Shown here: positions 34,361-47,640 of the stretch, in pieces | Numbering within the stretch: the stretch's first letter is position 1 | Layout: each line of letters opens with the position of its first letter | Origin: Lumnitzera littorea | Taxonomy: Eukaryota; Streptophyta; Magnoliopsida; Myrtales; Combretaceae | Assembly (NCBI GenBank): GCA_024138015.1 | Contig: JAMXBB010000001.1 | Location: forward strand, 92,054,684-92,118,683 | Direction: 5' to 3' | DNA length: 64,000 nucleotides | Notes under the pieces: model-generated | Told to the model about the DNA's origin: nothing | What the model saw: only the letters and a program-made list of their open reading frames with translations | The model's database searches: none | Position numbers and translations under genes: made by a program

Positions 34361-37300
34361 TGTCACGCCCCGAAGTGGCAGAGTCGTAACAGTCCCGCCA
34401 TGTAAACCATCCTAAGATAGAAGTTGGCCTTATAACCACTATCTTAAACCTGATCTACACAAGGCGTCCACGACTAATCCGCTTTGCAGTAAACAATTTG
34501 TAATTTAAATAAATCATTTATATAAGAAAGTGGGGAAATATATATATTCACTATAATTTAGTTATTACAATTAAAGTTTACAATATTTCTCTGTAATATA
34601 TTTCCTAGTTATTACGTTATTCAGAAATGAAAAGTCTTAAAGTAAAAGCTTAAACCTTAAAAGTATGTGTTTATTCTTCAAATGTTTTTCCTCACTCCAT
34701 AGGATCTAGTAGTTGCTAGCTTTAGAATAGTTGTTTGCCGTTTCTTAGCCAACACCTGCACGACGTCTATAGGGATGTAAGCAACCACAGCTCAATAAGT
34801 TAGGATGGAGGACTTAAAACTATACCATAAACACACAACAGAGTTATCAATCAACTTATTAGGTGCAATGCATGTGCAAGCAAATGCCATCGCATGACGT
34901 TGTCTGGCCCATCGTGAGATTAAAGAAATTGCGCCCGCTCTAATCCGGGTTGAGGAGTTGCCATTAATGCAACAGCTCACGACCAAACCCAGGCTTATGT
35001 AATGGAAACCTCACTCCTCCCGCGACTACCTTTGAAACACGGACTTCACCCTTGTCGCGACCTCCTCTCCTGTCACTTAGTTCGACTAAGGATGAAGAAG
35101 GGACCATTATGCAATCCTGCGCTATCCCTTTTGAAGGGGTCGGTATTTAGTCGGAGAGTCCTAAGTTCCCCTAATAGGTTGCCATGTAGGACCAATTATG
35201 ATTATAGGCCGTATATTTGATTAGGTCCAGTTTAGGGTAATCATTCATTTCATACAAATCATACAATACAAGCCAGAACAACAAACAAAATCATAACATC
35301 ACCCATAATCAAGCACATGCACACATTTAACTATCTAACAAGCACAACCAAGCATAATCTTAAGCTTCCAAAATACAGCATCGTATTAATCCCAACTTAC
35401 CTCGACTCCTCGCTCACTCATTCGAGGTCCGACTTGCTCAGGCCATTGCCAATCACCCCTACAACACAAACGTGGTTTCAGTTTTTCATATAACTATTAT
35501 AGGTTCATTTTATCCTATAACGCTTATTGTTATATTTTGTTTTAGGGTTTAATATGCCTAATTATCTAGGTCTTAAGTCTTTTACAATTATTCTAGGTTT
35601 GGGGTTAGGTTCGAGTTCGGTTTCCGTATCGATTTCTAAATTAGGTTCTAATTTGATTTTTAAGTAATGTTTTATATTCCAACCCTAGAAATTCGTTTCA
35701 ACCCATAATGTGAAATTAATCATATTACTTCCCAATCTTCTAAATACCATCATTACCCCTAGTCAGTATTTATTTTACCCAATACACTTAAATCCATATT
35801 AGTGTACCGAATTCACACCTAATGTGAGAAATTTTTACATTTTTCATATAATTACATAAATTCAAGTTTCCTATCAGATTTATTGTACCTTTTTTTTATT
35901 ATCAAATATCAATTTTTAATTTTCTATTTATTATATTTCTAATAATTACCTATTATGTATTATTACCTTTTATGTATATAATACATTTCTAATATTTCTA
36001 TTACTCTAATTATCATCTCTAAACATCAATTATTATTTCAAAATGTCTAAATTCATCCTAAATCATATTTTACTCCTAATTACTCTAATTTACAAAATTA
36101 ACTTAAAATGTACTATTTTTCCATTTACTTATTTACTACATAATTAACCTAATAATTACATCTAACACTCTAATTGCTACAAGTATCATACTCCATCAGA
36201 TTTCAACATCCTAAAACATGTACTTATTCACCAAATCAGTAATTAACCATCTAATTACTTTATTAGCCCTAAATTGCCCATTTTTTGCCTTATTTTAAGG
36301 CCTAAAAATTATCTAAAAATTTCGAAAATTAATTTTTAAAAACGGGCTTTATAGCACTGTTTTATATCGTCTAAGTAATCTACACAAAAATTTTGGGCTT
36401 GCAACTACACTCCTAAGGTCATTTATTTCTAAACCGAAACATGCTCGGTTTTGTATGATTTCTTAAGGACCCTATATCACAAGACATATTTTCATCAAAA
36501 TAATATTTTTTCTACAAACTACATACAAAAATATTCTAGAATAACAAAATTCATAATTTTCTAATAATATTTACTATTTTTACAAAATTATACAAGAATC
36601 GTGTTGAAAATCGGACTCACTGATCTAAGTGGCTCCGGCCACCGCCGGCCGCCGTGGCCTTGTCGGCCGGCCTGGGCGCTGCCACCACCGTGTGGTGGTA
36701 GTGGCCGTCCACTTCCAGCTGCTCGTCTGATGGGGGTTCCCTTTAAAGGCCCTAATTGTAAAAATTTTTCTTATTTTTTTTCTAACTCAAATTTTTCTCT
36801 CAATTTTCGCCTCTCCCTAATTTTCTCTAATTTCTAACTGTCCAAATGAGTTCCTGGATTTTTCTTGCTATTTATAGAGCTTTAGGATAATTATTGTGTA
36901 TTAAATTGGATAAGACAATTGCCTTATCCCTTAATTTTTGGCTTTTGTGTTGTCTTAATTTAATTGGTCGAATTTTTTCTTATTTTCTCCAGCTACCATG
37001 ACCCAATTCTAGATCCTTCCTTATTTTTCTTGATTTTTCCTTAATTAATTATGAATTTTCTTTAAGTATTTAGTATTATTTTAGCACATTTCGCGTATTT
37101 TAAGTAATTACGCGTATTTACACTTACATGTAAATTCATATATCGTACAAATAAATATTCTTAAATATTATTTAGGTCATTCTATTATTTTTAGTATATA
37201 TATAATTTATCTCTAGTGATTCATTAATTATCGGAATGCATTTTACGCATTTTCGATAAATAACAAGTTATATATTTAAAATTTGAAATTTTTATAGTCT

Positions 37301-37437
37301 TTTATTTTATTGCTTATTTTTTAAATTCAAACTTACAGAATCATTTTTACTAATATTTCTAGCTTTACTTTATAATTTAGGTTCAATCGAGTCTTTCAAC
37401 CAATCGAAACCTCAAATGGCTAGTTTTGAGGCTTATA
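34361..37437 (-). mobile_element. Solo LTR A3 (family A)
   Basis: Perfect target duplication ctttt (34356-34360 and 37438-37442). Minus-strand end GGGGCGTGACA is intact; the minus-strand start has TATAAGCC for TGTAAGCC (one transition). Minus-strand TATA gctctataaatag near 36871-36880, donor-like GTGAGT at 36615-36620, acceptor-like tgcag|gt near 34760, GC-rich island 36635-36715. Very similar to A2, so these two are the youngest pair to the eye. Confidence 0.92.
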
Positions 37438-38439
37438 CTTTTTATAGAAGAATTATTGTTCAACCCAGTTTTACAAGTCAAAAACCTTTTAGGTAAAACT
37501 AAAATTGAGCTTACCCCAGTTTCAAACGTAACTTTTACCAAGGATAAGTTATATCCTTTTAATCAAAAGGGCCTTTAGAAGGGGTAGAATTGTGGGTGGG
37601 CCTTAGTTTGCATAAGGAGTAGATTTACCCTACTCTTTTAGGTTTTTATTTTAAGGGATAAGGCTTACTTTGGAAAAGGCCTTATGAGATATATGCCCCT
37701 AATCATTTTCAAATTTCAAGACTTTAGATTTAATCACCTTGTTTTTTGTAAGCTTCTTTCTTAGGCATACTTTTTATTTCTTCATTTTTTCTCATGCTCC
37801 TTTTCTTTTTCCTCTTCCCTTTCTTTCTTCCTTTTTTTTTTTTCTCTCTCCCTTTTTTTTTCCAATTTGATCCAAGACAAAGATGATCATCCCTTCTTTT
37901 CTTATATGACATGCATAGTGTTTAGGATGGAAGCCCTTCTTCATCTTAAAGGAAATAAGTATCCAAAAGTAATAATTACAGTTAAATTGAGGTGACTAAA
38001 GCAAGCATAAGTTAGTTTTAACCTTTTTCTCATTTTTAATGACCCTACCTTCTAAATTACCCCATTATGGGGTAGTTCTTGACATGATTTAATTTTTGAA
38101 ATACTTCATTTGAAGGTCTAATAAGGTTAACAAGGGATTTTGTGTTTAAGGATATTGAAAATAAATGCCTAATGTCATTTTGATTTATGTATTAAATGCA
38201 AAATGAACTTCCTTTAAGGAACGAGTTCGATAGCCTCACAATGATGGCACTTAACTCTTAAAGTGTCTTAGGGTTGATGTTTAGGATTCGCCTTGCCTCT
38301 CTTCATGTTAAACCTCTTTAACTAATGAAATATCTTGATTGTCATTTAAATTGCCTTTATTATCTATGAATGATCTCAAAAAGCAAACAAAGCACTTTAT
38401 TTGAATCACTTGACTTTTACAAACTTTATAGAGGTTATT

Positions 38440-39703
38440 GCAAATCTATCCCTATCCTTGAATTAAGTCTAATTGGATCGTCCTTGCATTTATTAGGTCT
38501 TGAACTCTGTTTTTCAATTCCTAGCAGTTGTTAGTATAATGCCCCTGCTAACCTATATAGTATTCACATTGTGCATTTGGGTCATATTTCCTTGGCTTGT
38601 ATCATGGCATTGGGGCTTTCTATTGTAATAAGCCTTCCTTTCTTAATTGGTAAAAAATTTAAGATAATGTGACAAAGATTTCAGTGAACTTTCTTCTAGG
38701 TATTTTTGGGCCTTTCTTGCTTGGTGTAGGTTCCGACATTATAATATTTACATATGTCCCGGAATCTAGTGGGGTTGGTCTTTTTCCCATAAGCCTCTAT
38801 GTCCTTATGGCTTCTTTAATTCAACTTCGAGCAAGTACAATATCTGCAAAACTAGCCATTGTATTACCCAATAAGTGCCCATAATACAGTTTCTCTAATA
38901 AATCAATAAAGATAGATATTAATTCTTTTCTAGGAAGAGGAGGAATGATTCTAGCTATCATACCCCTCTACCTTTAGGCGTATTCCTTAAATGACTCGTT
39001 TTTTTTTTCTTTCTCATTATGCCCAAGTCCCAAATTGAAGGAGTTATCTCAATGTTGAACTTGTATTGTTTATAGAATGCTTGAGCCAATTTTTTCCTAA
39101 GTATCAATCTGGTTGAGATCAAGCTAGGCATACCAAGTTAATGCAGCTCTTGTAAGACTATCTTGGAAAGTTTATACCATAAGTTGATTATTTTGAACAT
39201 ATCTGCTCATCTTGTGGACGTATAATCTGGTATGTAGCTTTAGGCATCTGGTCCTATCATACTTCTCAAACTCTAGTACATTGAATTTTTCTGAATAGGC
39301 CCTAACATCATATGTGGAAAAGTCAATAATCCCAGCCTACTCGAATCCATCATCATTCCCAAGTGCTCTCATCTTAGTAGTTATCTGTTGAGTTAGCTTC
39401 CTTTCTAACTCTTTGATACTTTCTTGAATTGGCCCTAAGTCAATCAGGAAATAATAAGTCTTAGGCCAAAAAACTAGATTGATCTTCTCTTTTATTTCAG
39501 GAAGAGGTGCTTCAACATACTTCCCTTATTGGGCTTCTAAGTGCTCTTCATTTGATTACATTATGGCTCTAAGTAGAACGATATTGTCAACTAAAAAAAA
39601 TCATTTGTTCAATTATTTTCCCCAACGTTTGCTCTAATGCAAGAAACCTCACTTCTATAGGGTTGGTGCCATCAAGTTTATCGTTATTTCCACTGCTGGC
39701 CAT
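38440..39703 (-). pseudogene. Gypsy-type gag of the family-B element
   Basis: On the minus strand an ATG at 39703 opens MASSGNNDKLDGTNPIEVRF, then a linker ending in Q-E-S-I-K-E-L-E. At about 39290-39120 is the capsid block EFEKYDRTRCLKLHTRLYVH, K-M-S-R-Y, TFQDSLTRAALTWYA, and further on S-F-K-E-Y-A, PPLPRKELISIFIDLLEKLYYGH, F-A-D-I-V. At 38572-38520 comes C-E-Y-Y-I-G-x-Q-G-H-Y-T-N-N-C, the C-x-x-H/Y...GH...C block that ends this type of gag, then E-L-K-N-R-V-Q-D-L-I. Several stops and at least one frame change. This is a different gypsy lineage from G1-G3, the one with long LTRs and 'DYH-x-GHxTxxC' gag. No pol follows. Confidence 0.88.
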
Positions 39704-40849
39704 TACTCCTGATAAGAATCCTCACCTGTTAGCAACTTCTCGATTTTATTTTCTTTTTTGAAAAAACACTTTTCTTTTTAAGAGAGAAAAAAAAGACTTA
39801 TTTAAAAAGTGGAATACAATGATGAGGTTCACTTATCCTATGATCTTACTTATAGTGGAAAATATCCTAAAGGGATTGAATATTTACAAATACTTACAAC
39901 TTGTACGTATTTAAAAGGTTACTTATAAAAAGAAAAATCCAAGGAAAATCTGCTAGGGTACTTGATATTTATAGCTGGCTACCAATTATTGACAAGAATG
40001 GAAAATGACTATTTTACAATAAAGATGTAGACAAGAGTGATTAAGAAAGGTGATCGATTAAAAGCCAAAAGGGAAACGAATATTTATAACTCAAAGGATT
40101 TGTACATAAGAACGATTTTTTATATTGATGAATTAGAGAACTAATTGCTAAAAAAATGTTTTTATGGATAAGAGAGTCTATTTACAAGATAATGAAAACC
40201 TATGATATTCTATAAATAGGGAGGGAAAAAGTTTACTAACTAAGTCTAAATCTCTTTTAAAGTGAGAAAGATAAGTTACAAGGTTTTTAGTTATTATAGA
40301 GGTTAGTTAAAATGATCTACAAGTATGTCTTAAAAGGCCAACAGTCTCATTTTATTCTAAAATGGTGAGTTAACTAGTTGTAAAAGAAAAAAAGATTATA
40401 AAGATAGAGAGGATAGCAAATTATTTACAAACGTAAGTAAAAACAAATATTTACATAACGATAAGGAAAGATGAAGGCATGCAGATGTAGATGCAGATGC
40501 AAAGGATTGACGACTAAATAGTAATGTGGTAATATAAAAGAGTTTAAGGTTAAGGCCTTACTAGAATTCCATTATTACCGTACAAGAAAAGTGTTTTATA
40601 ATATTTTTGTGGCATAATGGAACTTCAATAGAGTTTTAACCTTTCATTGGTAATATGCCCCATTACTATTTATTTGCCAATCTAAAAGACATATATGCAA
40701 TTAAGGTAAGTTCTAAAAGTCCTTAAGCTCTATAAATGGTTCATTGATTGCATCAAAGCTTAAGCAAGATGGCCTAATTAACCCTAAGTAATGTTTACAC
40801 TATTACACCCGAAGTCTACATAATGGCCCGCTACCTAAGATCCTAAGAC
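39704..40849 (-). other. Leader region of the family-B element
   Basis: Between gag start and the LTR. Purine-rich on the plus strand, no coding. Partly similar to 1330-2210 in the left-hand element. A standard initiator-Met primer site was not recognised at the LTR edge. Confidence 0.45.
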
Positions 40850-41570
40850 AGCCTGAGTCTAACCATATCTACCCTACATTCTTGATGCAATAAATGACCC
40901 CCTATATCCCAATGTATGTTGCATGAAAAATAAATACAGTAATTAAAACAAAGTATATACATGTAATAAATAAATAAATAAATGAACAAATAAATAAACA
41001 ACATGGGTATTTTGAAATGTATATTTAATTTCGAAAAGTTTTTTAAGCATCTAACCTTATTAAAAACCCTAGTGGAGTTGCTAAGATGTCAAGCTTAATT
41101 TTTTCCTGGTTTTTATTATTTTTCTTAACTTGATTAACATTAAACCCTAACTTGTTTAATACTAACATTCAATTAGGAGTTAAAAAAAACTTGGTTTTTA
41201 TTTTGAAAATTGTTTGGAGTCTCCACCTGATTGGAGTCAGGAAAAGGAGTTAAACTATAATCAATTGAGTGAATTAGTTATAATTTAGCTATCGATCTTT
41301 CGATAAAATTAATTTTAAAATGGTTTTGAAAACCAAATTTTTGAGTCTCAGGGCTAACTATTTTAAACCCTTAACAGGTACCACCTTTAACTTTTCGAAT
41401 TTAGATTCGCTTTTCAATAATATTCTTTTAAAAGAAAACATCTAATTACATGTAAACAAATAAATAATATCTAAAAAAGAAATTTTAATTATTATTTACA
41501 AAGATGGAAAAAAGAAAACTTTCCATATTTTAAGTCGCTCCCGTATTTGCGTATAAATCCCTACGTAGCC
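40850..41570 (-). repeat. Family-B 5' LTR, first segment
   Basis: Collinear with 2310-3010 (the tctaaccatatctacc segment, the 'taaaccctaac' segment, the 'ttggagtcaggaaaagg' segment). It ends in tagcc, where G2 is inserted; the LTR continues at 52637. Confidence 0.75.
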
Positions 41571-42499
41571 TGATAAGAATAAGCTTGTAACCATCCCTAA
41601 GCTGAAGCTGACCCGTCCCAAGCTGAGGCTAATCATCTTTTGCCAAGGTTAAGCTAATAACAAAAGACCAAGGGGAAGAAAAAGAGATACTCGACATCAA
41701 GTCTGTCATTAATCGAAAAGCCGAGAGACCACACGGCCGAGGACTCGAGACCAAAGAATCATTCAGCATAGTACTGAGAGACTAGTGTTAACTAATTCTA
41801 AAACTCGGCAATTATGAGCCAACCTTTCTGATGTCTCAGCTAAGCATTGCAAGATTTCAGGGACTCCTTCCCGAACTCGAACATTTAATTGCCAACCCCA
41901 CCTGACTCAGATCCTGCTCCTTCCAAGACATGCCATATGCCGACTTCCCCTATAAAACGCACAGTTTGGTATTTTAGTACATGTTTTCTTTATGGGCTCA
42001 TTCTTTAGGGTTTAAGGCCTTATACATTATTTACAATTTTTCCACTAGGGTTTAAAACTTGCTATAAATAGCAACATTTGTAATTAGAAGATACATCATA
42101 CATCATCAGACAAAAGAGAATATTTCTACACTTAGAGCTTTCCTATTTCGAGCAAGGCTACTTTTGAGCTCTTAAAGCTTAATTTTACCGAATTATTGAG
42201 TGTTGATCAAACTCTTTAATCTTTCTTATGTTCTTATCGATCTTATTTTTAAGATTGTGGCAACCTTTCATTTAAGCGAATTAGTGAGTCACATCTAACC
42301 TCTCATTTGAAACCCCGAGCAACATTTAATATCGTAAATCGTATCGAACCATATTTCAAGCTCATCTACTAATTGTGTTTGTATCTTAGTGCTTGATATC
42401 TATACACACTAACTGTCAAAACCTCCATTTTACCTCCTATTTGTCATACCTATTTGAACCCCGATAGCCTCATTCTTGGTTCGATCTGCTGTCGCATCA
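41571..42499 (+). repeat. G2 5' LTR
   Basis: 929 bp; matches 51680-52636 throughout. TATA box near 42063 followed by the tagcaacatttgtaattag leader. Confidence 0.88.
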
Positions 42500-42502
42500 T
42501 CT

Positions 42503-42514
42503 TGGTATCAAAGC
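42503..42514 (+). other. G2 primer-binding site
   Basis: tggtatcaaagc three bases after the LTR end; one mismatch to the initiator tRNA-Met complement TGGTATCAGAGC. Confidence 0.88.
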
Positions 42515-42744
42515 TTTGGGGAGCTAAGAGTGTTAGTATTCTTCAAAGTTTGATTCATGGTTTGAATGTCTATGTTAATCATTGTTCTATAATGTAGCGT
42601 ATTGTTCGTGTTTTTAGTAGTCATGTTTGTTAGTCGTAGGATGCTACAGAAGCCTAGTAGTATTCGTTTCTGGGTTATTATAGTTGTGTTTTTGTTGTAA
42701 ATCATGTTATTCAATTTCATCTAGAAATTACTATATGGTCAAGA

Positions 42745-43960
42745 ATGTCTAAAGATAGTGTTAATAATAGTAGTGATAGCCCTCACAAAAGCTTAAGGAG
42801 ACACATTGATAACTTGGAATATCATATTCAGAATCTTACTGATTCTATCAAGAAACTTACTGGGTTAGTCAAAGGCCGCAGATGTGTTGGCCAAGGTGAA
42901 AGAAAGGAATGAACACCCACCAGTAAGAGTGGTTCCAATGAGCTTGATAATGACGAATGACAGCCGAAAAGAGTTGCTGAGCCAAGAAGAAGAGAAAACC
43001 AACCTATGCCGAGAAGAAGCAATGATAGCAGTATTAATAAGGTGAACCAAAGAGATCAAAGAAGAGAGCTAAGGCCGAGAAGAAATATGGCCGAGCAGAC
43101 CTCCAATTGAAGTGGCCGATCCAAGGAGAATTGACTAGCTTGAAATACAAGGGATGAACCCTGAGCACCTGGCCGAGGACTTGATAATATCAAGCTTAAA
43201 CTGCCAACCTTTTGTGGAAGTAGCCAACCTGAAGAGTACTTTAACTGGGTTCCCTAAGTCGAGAATTTGTTCAAGTACTATGAGTGTGACAATCAAACAA
43301 AGGTTAAGCTAGCTTCATTATCCCTTATTTAATATGCAAGCCTTTAGTGAGATAAGCTAGTTGCTAAGTGAGATGCCAAAGGAGAGGAGCCAATCAGAAT
43401 TTAGAGGCTCATGAAAGGATTGATAAACCAACATTTTGTGCTGACGTATTTCAAGCAGGAGAGACTCCATGCTTTCCAGCACCTTAGACAGGGCAAAAAC
43501 ATTATCGAGAAGTACTTGTAAGAGTTCGAAACTCTAATGACGAAATGCGAGATTGCTAAACCATAGGACCATACCATTGCTAGATTCTTAAGTGGACTTC
43601 AAGATGATATTGCTAACATAGTCAAACTCTAACCGTTCAATTCATTAGATGAACTGATTAACCTAACCTTAAGAGTAGAATGTTAGAAGAGGAGGAGGCA
43701 TCAAAGGCCGAATAACCGACTTCAATAAATCAACCCTGAACCTAAGAAGTATGTTGAGAGAAGGCTAGAGAAGAAGATGGAGAGAGGTGAGTCTAGCCAA
43801 CCTGATCATGCGAAGACAAAGAGGGCTAAGAAAGAAAAGACACCCGGTAATAAGGTTTGAGATGTGAAGTGTTTCAAATACTTAGGCTATGGACATATTG
43901 CATCCTAATGCTCAAATAAAAGGGTCATGGTCTTAAAGAGCGAAAGACTCGAGGCTCAAG
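42745..43960 (+). pseudogene. G2 gag
   Basis: ATG at 42745 opens MSKDSVNNSSDSPHKSLRRH with a coiled-coil-like stretch, a charged arginine-rich linker, then from about 43190 the capsid block LKLPTFCGSSQPEEYFNWV, K-Y-Y-E-C-D, V-K-L-A-S-L-S-L, L-T-Y-F-K-Q-E-R, R-Q-G-K-N-I-I-E-K-Y and A-R-F-L-S-G-L. A zinc-knuckle remnant C-F-K-Y-L-G-Y-G-H-I-A-S-x-C lies at about 43870-43910 with the second cysteine changed to tyrosine. Stops throughout. Confidence 0.85.
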
Positions 43961-44340
43961 TAGAAAGTCAAACTAACAAGAGTTCGGAAGATGAGTTGAT
44001 AGAAGAAGATGTTTATGTTGAAAATTCGGATGAACTCATAGCTATGATGAATAAGCGAGCCAACCTAAAAGCAAATCCTGGACAAAGGGAAAACTTATTT
44101 CATATGCGGTCTCTAGTGAATGGGAAGACTTGTTCCTTAGTTATCGATGGAGGTAGTTGCACCAACATCATTTCTATCGAGTTAGTAGAAAGGATGAAAT
44201 TGTCGACGTACCCACATCCCTGACCTTATGGATTGAAGTGGTTAAATGACAAGGGTATGACCCATGTGTATAAAAGAGCTCGAATAGCACTAAAGGTTGA
44301 ACAATACAAAGATGAGACTGACTTTGACATAGTGCTTATA
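43961..44340 (+). pseudogene. G2 protease, first part
   Basis: The best preserved protease of the window: QRENLFHMRSLVNGKTCSLV then the active-site loop I-D-G-G-S-C-T-N (about 44143-44166), then W-L-N-D-K-G. The frame reaches the D-F-D-I-V segment and is cut at 44340 by G3; the continuation is at 51428. Confidence 0.85.
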
Positions 44341-44913
44341 TGATAGGAATCAGGCTATTGGGCTTTTGACCCACAGTCGAGCCTGAAGACTAGAAGGCTT
44401 GGTAAGGTAAATTCTTCTACTCCAGCCAACTCCTACTAAGGTCGAGTACCTCTTTGCAGACTCATTCTGCATACCAAGCCGAATGACTACTTATTTCTCA
44501 CAAATAGTGTACCGAAAAGCAAAAAACCGAGACAATAGCCAATCTTCATTCTCACTCATCCCTGGCCGATCACTTACTTAGCATCACCTTTGCCAAGATG
44601 CCGAAAGAAAGAGTCTGGACTGACTAAGCCACCCTTGCTTAGACAAGCAAATTAACTGTACTTTTTTGTCTGCATCTTCCAATGGCATCACCAATATAGC
44701 ATCACCACGTATACAGAATCATGTGTAGAATACGTTATACCAATGGATTTTTTTTATTGAATATTTATTTTTATCCTTTTGTATCTTGTACATTACTTCC
44801 TTGGGAAATGCCTTTTTGTTTTTTCCCTTTTAGGCAAGTTACCCTAACTTATCGATATAAATACCCTTGTAATTGTAGTTGCAAACAAACGGATTATCGT
44901 TAATACACTTGAG
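44341..44913 (+). repeat. G3 5' LTR, first segment, with the end of pol
   Basis: From 44354 it matches 50626 onward, including a degraded copy of the last ~27 pol codons. TATA tataaata at 44856-44863 (51131-51138 in the right LTR). Interrupted after ttgag (44909-44913). Confidence 0.85.
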
Positions 44914-46040
44914 TATTTTCCTTCCTTGTATAAACACTACATATTTAGTCTCAGCATCACTCTTATTAGTGTGCCTAGAAGCTTAGTTATCACCAAGAGT
45001 TACCGTAGCAAATCTAAACTAAATGAGTCCTCCGAAATATCAAAGAAATTAGAAGGAAATGGTCCAAGGCGAATAGGAGTAGCTGACATGAAGCTGCTCA
45101 AAGGTATGACTCATCAACAAACACAACATGACTTAACACCTCACTTAATATGACACACAAATTAATGTCAAAGTCCACCCGCCACTAATCTTAAGTTACT
45201 TGGCAAGCAAATCTGAACTAAATGGGTCCTCTAAAATATCAAAGAAATTAAAGGGAAATGGTCCACAAGCGAATAGGAGTAGCTGACGTGAAGCTGCTTA
45301 AAGGATGTGACTCACCAACAAACACAACACGACTTGACATCTCACTTGATATGACATACAAGTTGATGTCAAGATCCACTCGCCACTAATCTTGAGTTAC
45401 TCAGTAAGATTAGATAAGAGTGTACGAAAAATGAACTTGGAGAAGGTTGTCTCACAAGAATAAAATATTCAATGTTTAATTGTCAAGTTATCTACAGCTT
45501 ACAAGGGAAAGGGACTACTTATAGTAAGTCTCTAGGGCAACATTACAAATAAAGAAATTATAAGAAAGTACATACAAAAGGGGATTCCCAGTGCATATGA
45601 AAAAGGGTAAGAAGGACAAAAGACAAAAATGGAATAGTAGTACAATGTCGATGAGGTAGACAGGGATCAAGATGTTGCAGCAATAAAGAGGCTAGGAAGA
45701 GAAGAGGGTAATGAAAGAAATGGTAACATACCGAGAGAAAACTATTCGGTCGGTAAGTGAGTCTCTCATCACTCGGTAAGAACCTCTAGACAACAGTTGG
45801 TCGGATTACTCGGTACAGGGTCTTTAGTAAGGGAATGATCAGCATCATCACTACCGAGAGTATAGATTAATGTATAACAATGCAGGAAGCTTAAGGAGTT
45901 TAACCACCTTCCTTCGGTGTAAAGTTTCTCGTCATTAGCAAGTTGTTGAGCGAGGATTCTTCAAGTGAGGGATTGGAGTCCTTAGAGCCATACATGAGTA
46001 ATGAGACTAATGGTCGGCAGTTCGTCGCTTATCCTAACCC
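44914..46040 (-). mobile_element. Reverse solo LTR of the G1 family
   Basis: The minus strand matches the G1 3' LTR from its beginning (including the remnant of the last pol codons and the gaaggaaggtggtt segment) through cactcttatctaatctt to tgataact. Flanked by ttgag (44909-44913) and ctgag (46041-46045); the right LTR of G3 has cttgagcaaggctagg uninterrupted, so these are the target duplication. Contains an internal tandem duplication of ~165 bp (about 45030-45200 and 45201-45410). Its terminal bases are decayed. Confidence 0.82.
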
Positions 46041-46045
46041 CTGAG

Positions 46046-46284
46046 TAGGGCTAGGTAGCTAGTAACTTTACCGGACCAATTCGTGCGTCATATCAAATTG
46101 TACCATGAGTCCTCGAAAGTTTTATTGGTGCATCATATCCTCTGGAGCTATTCGTAGGTTTTTGCTTACTCTTCATTCGCATTTGTCCTTTTGCACATTC
46201 CTCATCACTTCCTTTTTAAGCTTTTTGTAAGCTTAAACCTATTCAGTAACCGGCTTTGTCTATTCTTGGTCACGGTCTATATCA
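46046..46284 (+). repeat. G3 5' LTR, last segment
   Basis: Matches 51188-51427 from gctaggt to the CA end. Confidence 0.85.
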
Positions 46285-46286
46285 TA

Positions 46287-46300
46287 TTGGAATTTGAGCC
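46287..46300 (+). other. G3 primer-binding site, degraded
   Basis: ttggaatttgagcc two bases after the LTR end; ten of fourteen positions match TTGGTATCAGAGCC. Confidence 0.6.
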
Positions 46301-46465
46301 GAGGTTTTGTTTGAGTTGTAGTTGTTTTTTGAAGTTCTGTTTATACTCTATTTTATGTATATGAAATAGAGCAAGTTACTATGTTCATCTTAACTGTTGT
46401 GTTTGCTAGTTATTGATTTTCTAGTTTGCAGAAGTGTTTGTTTGAGCTTTGAATTAGTGAAGAAA

Positions 46466-47640
46466 ATGACTGACCCGAGTGTAAAAGTTGGTGTTGGAGA
46501 CAACAACAATAGAGTTGTCCACCATAGCCGACAGTCTCAAGGAATTCTAAGAAACACTGATGAGAGACTTGATGAGGTGGCTAACCTCTTAATAGATTTA
46601 ACCCGAGTTGTTCATGCGTTGACTTACCAATCGACTGAAGCTGCGCAAAACACCCCATAAGCTGCTCAACCTGTTAGAGGTCAGAACCCAGCTCAACTAG
46701 TTCAAGGTAGACGAGTAGACGGACGAGTAAGACAAAGAATAAACCTGAGAGAGCTGGATGAAGAAGACGAGGAAGAGGAAGAGGAAGAGTACTTTAAAGA
46801 ATAGTGAGCTAGAGTCCCCAAAGCATCTAACCATGTAAAGCTTTAGATTCCAAATTTTAATGGATCTAGGAGTACTGATGAATATTTGGAATGAGAAGAG
46901 AAGGTAGAGCGTATTTTTTACTATTATCAATATGAGGTTTACGAGAAAGTGAGAACTGCTGCCGTTGAGTTCTCTAGATATGCCGCCATGTAATGGAAGA
47001 ATTTCCAGGCTATGAGGAAGTAAAAGGGCTATCAAAAGATTAATACTTAGCCTGAAATGAAAAGAATACTGAGAAATAGATTTGTGCCGGAAACATACCT
47101 ATAGGATACTTTCACTCAACTTTAGGAGCTGAGCTAAGGAGGCCGAACAATTGACAAGTGTGTTTAAGAATTCCAAATGCTCATGATCCAATGTGAAGTG
47201 GAAGAGCCCCCAATGCAAAAAATCTCTAGGTTCATCACAAGATTGAGAGGTGATAATCGAGACATTATAGAGCTCGAATAATTCACCACAATGGATAAAG
47301 CCATTAGAATGGCCCAACAAGTAGAGAGGCAACGAAGAAGCCAAGTATCAGCCAAGTTATTGAATAATCAACCTGTACAGGCGAGTCATCGAGCTCATCA
47401 AGTATCAAGCCAATTAGAAAAGTTGATGTTCGAGTTAAGCAAAAAGGCCGACCTAATGGTGAAGTACCGATCCGAACTTGTGAGAAGAGGCAAGGGTCTG
47501 GTAGGAAAACAAGCCAGATTGGGTGCTTTAAATGCTAAGGGTTTGGACATATGGTCGCTTAGTGCCCTAACCAAAGAACTATGGCAATCAAGGGTAACAT
47601 CCCAAAGCTCGATGTAGAAAGTACTGATGAGGAACCTAAA
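46466..47640 (+). pseudogene. G3 gag
   Basis: ATG at 46466 opens MTDPSVKVGVGDNNNRVVHH. An acidic run of glutamates lies near 46770-46790. The capsid block begins at about 46840 with I-P-N-F-N-G-S, then Y-L-E, A-A-V-E-F-S-R-Y-A-A-M, R-N-R-F-V-P, and M-D-K-A-I-R-M-A-Q-Q-V-E-R-Q at about 47290. A zinc knuckle remnant C-F-K-C-x-G-F-G-H-M-V-A-x-C lies at about 47523-47563 in a shifted frame. Closely parallel to G1 gag. Confidence 0.85.
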
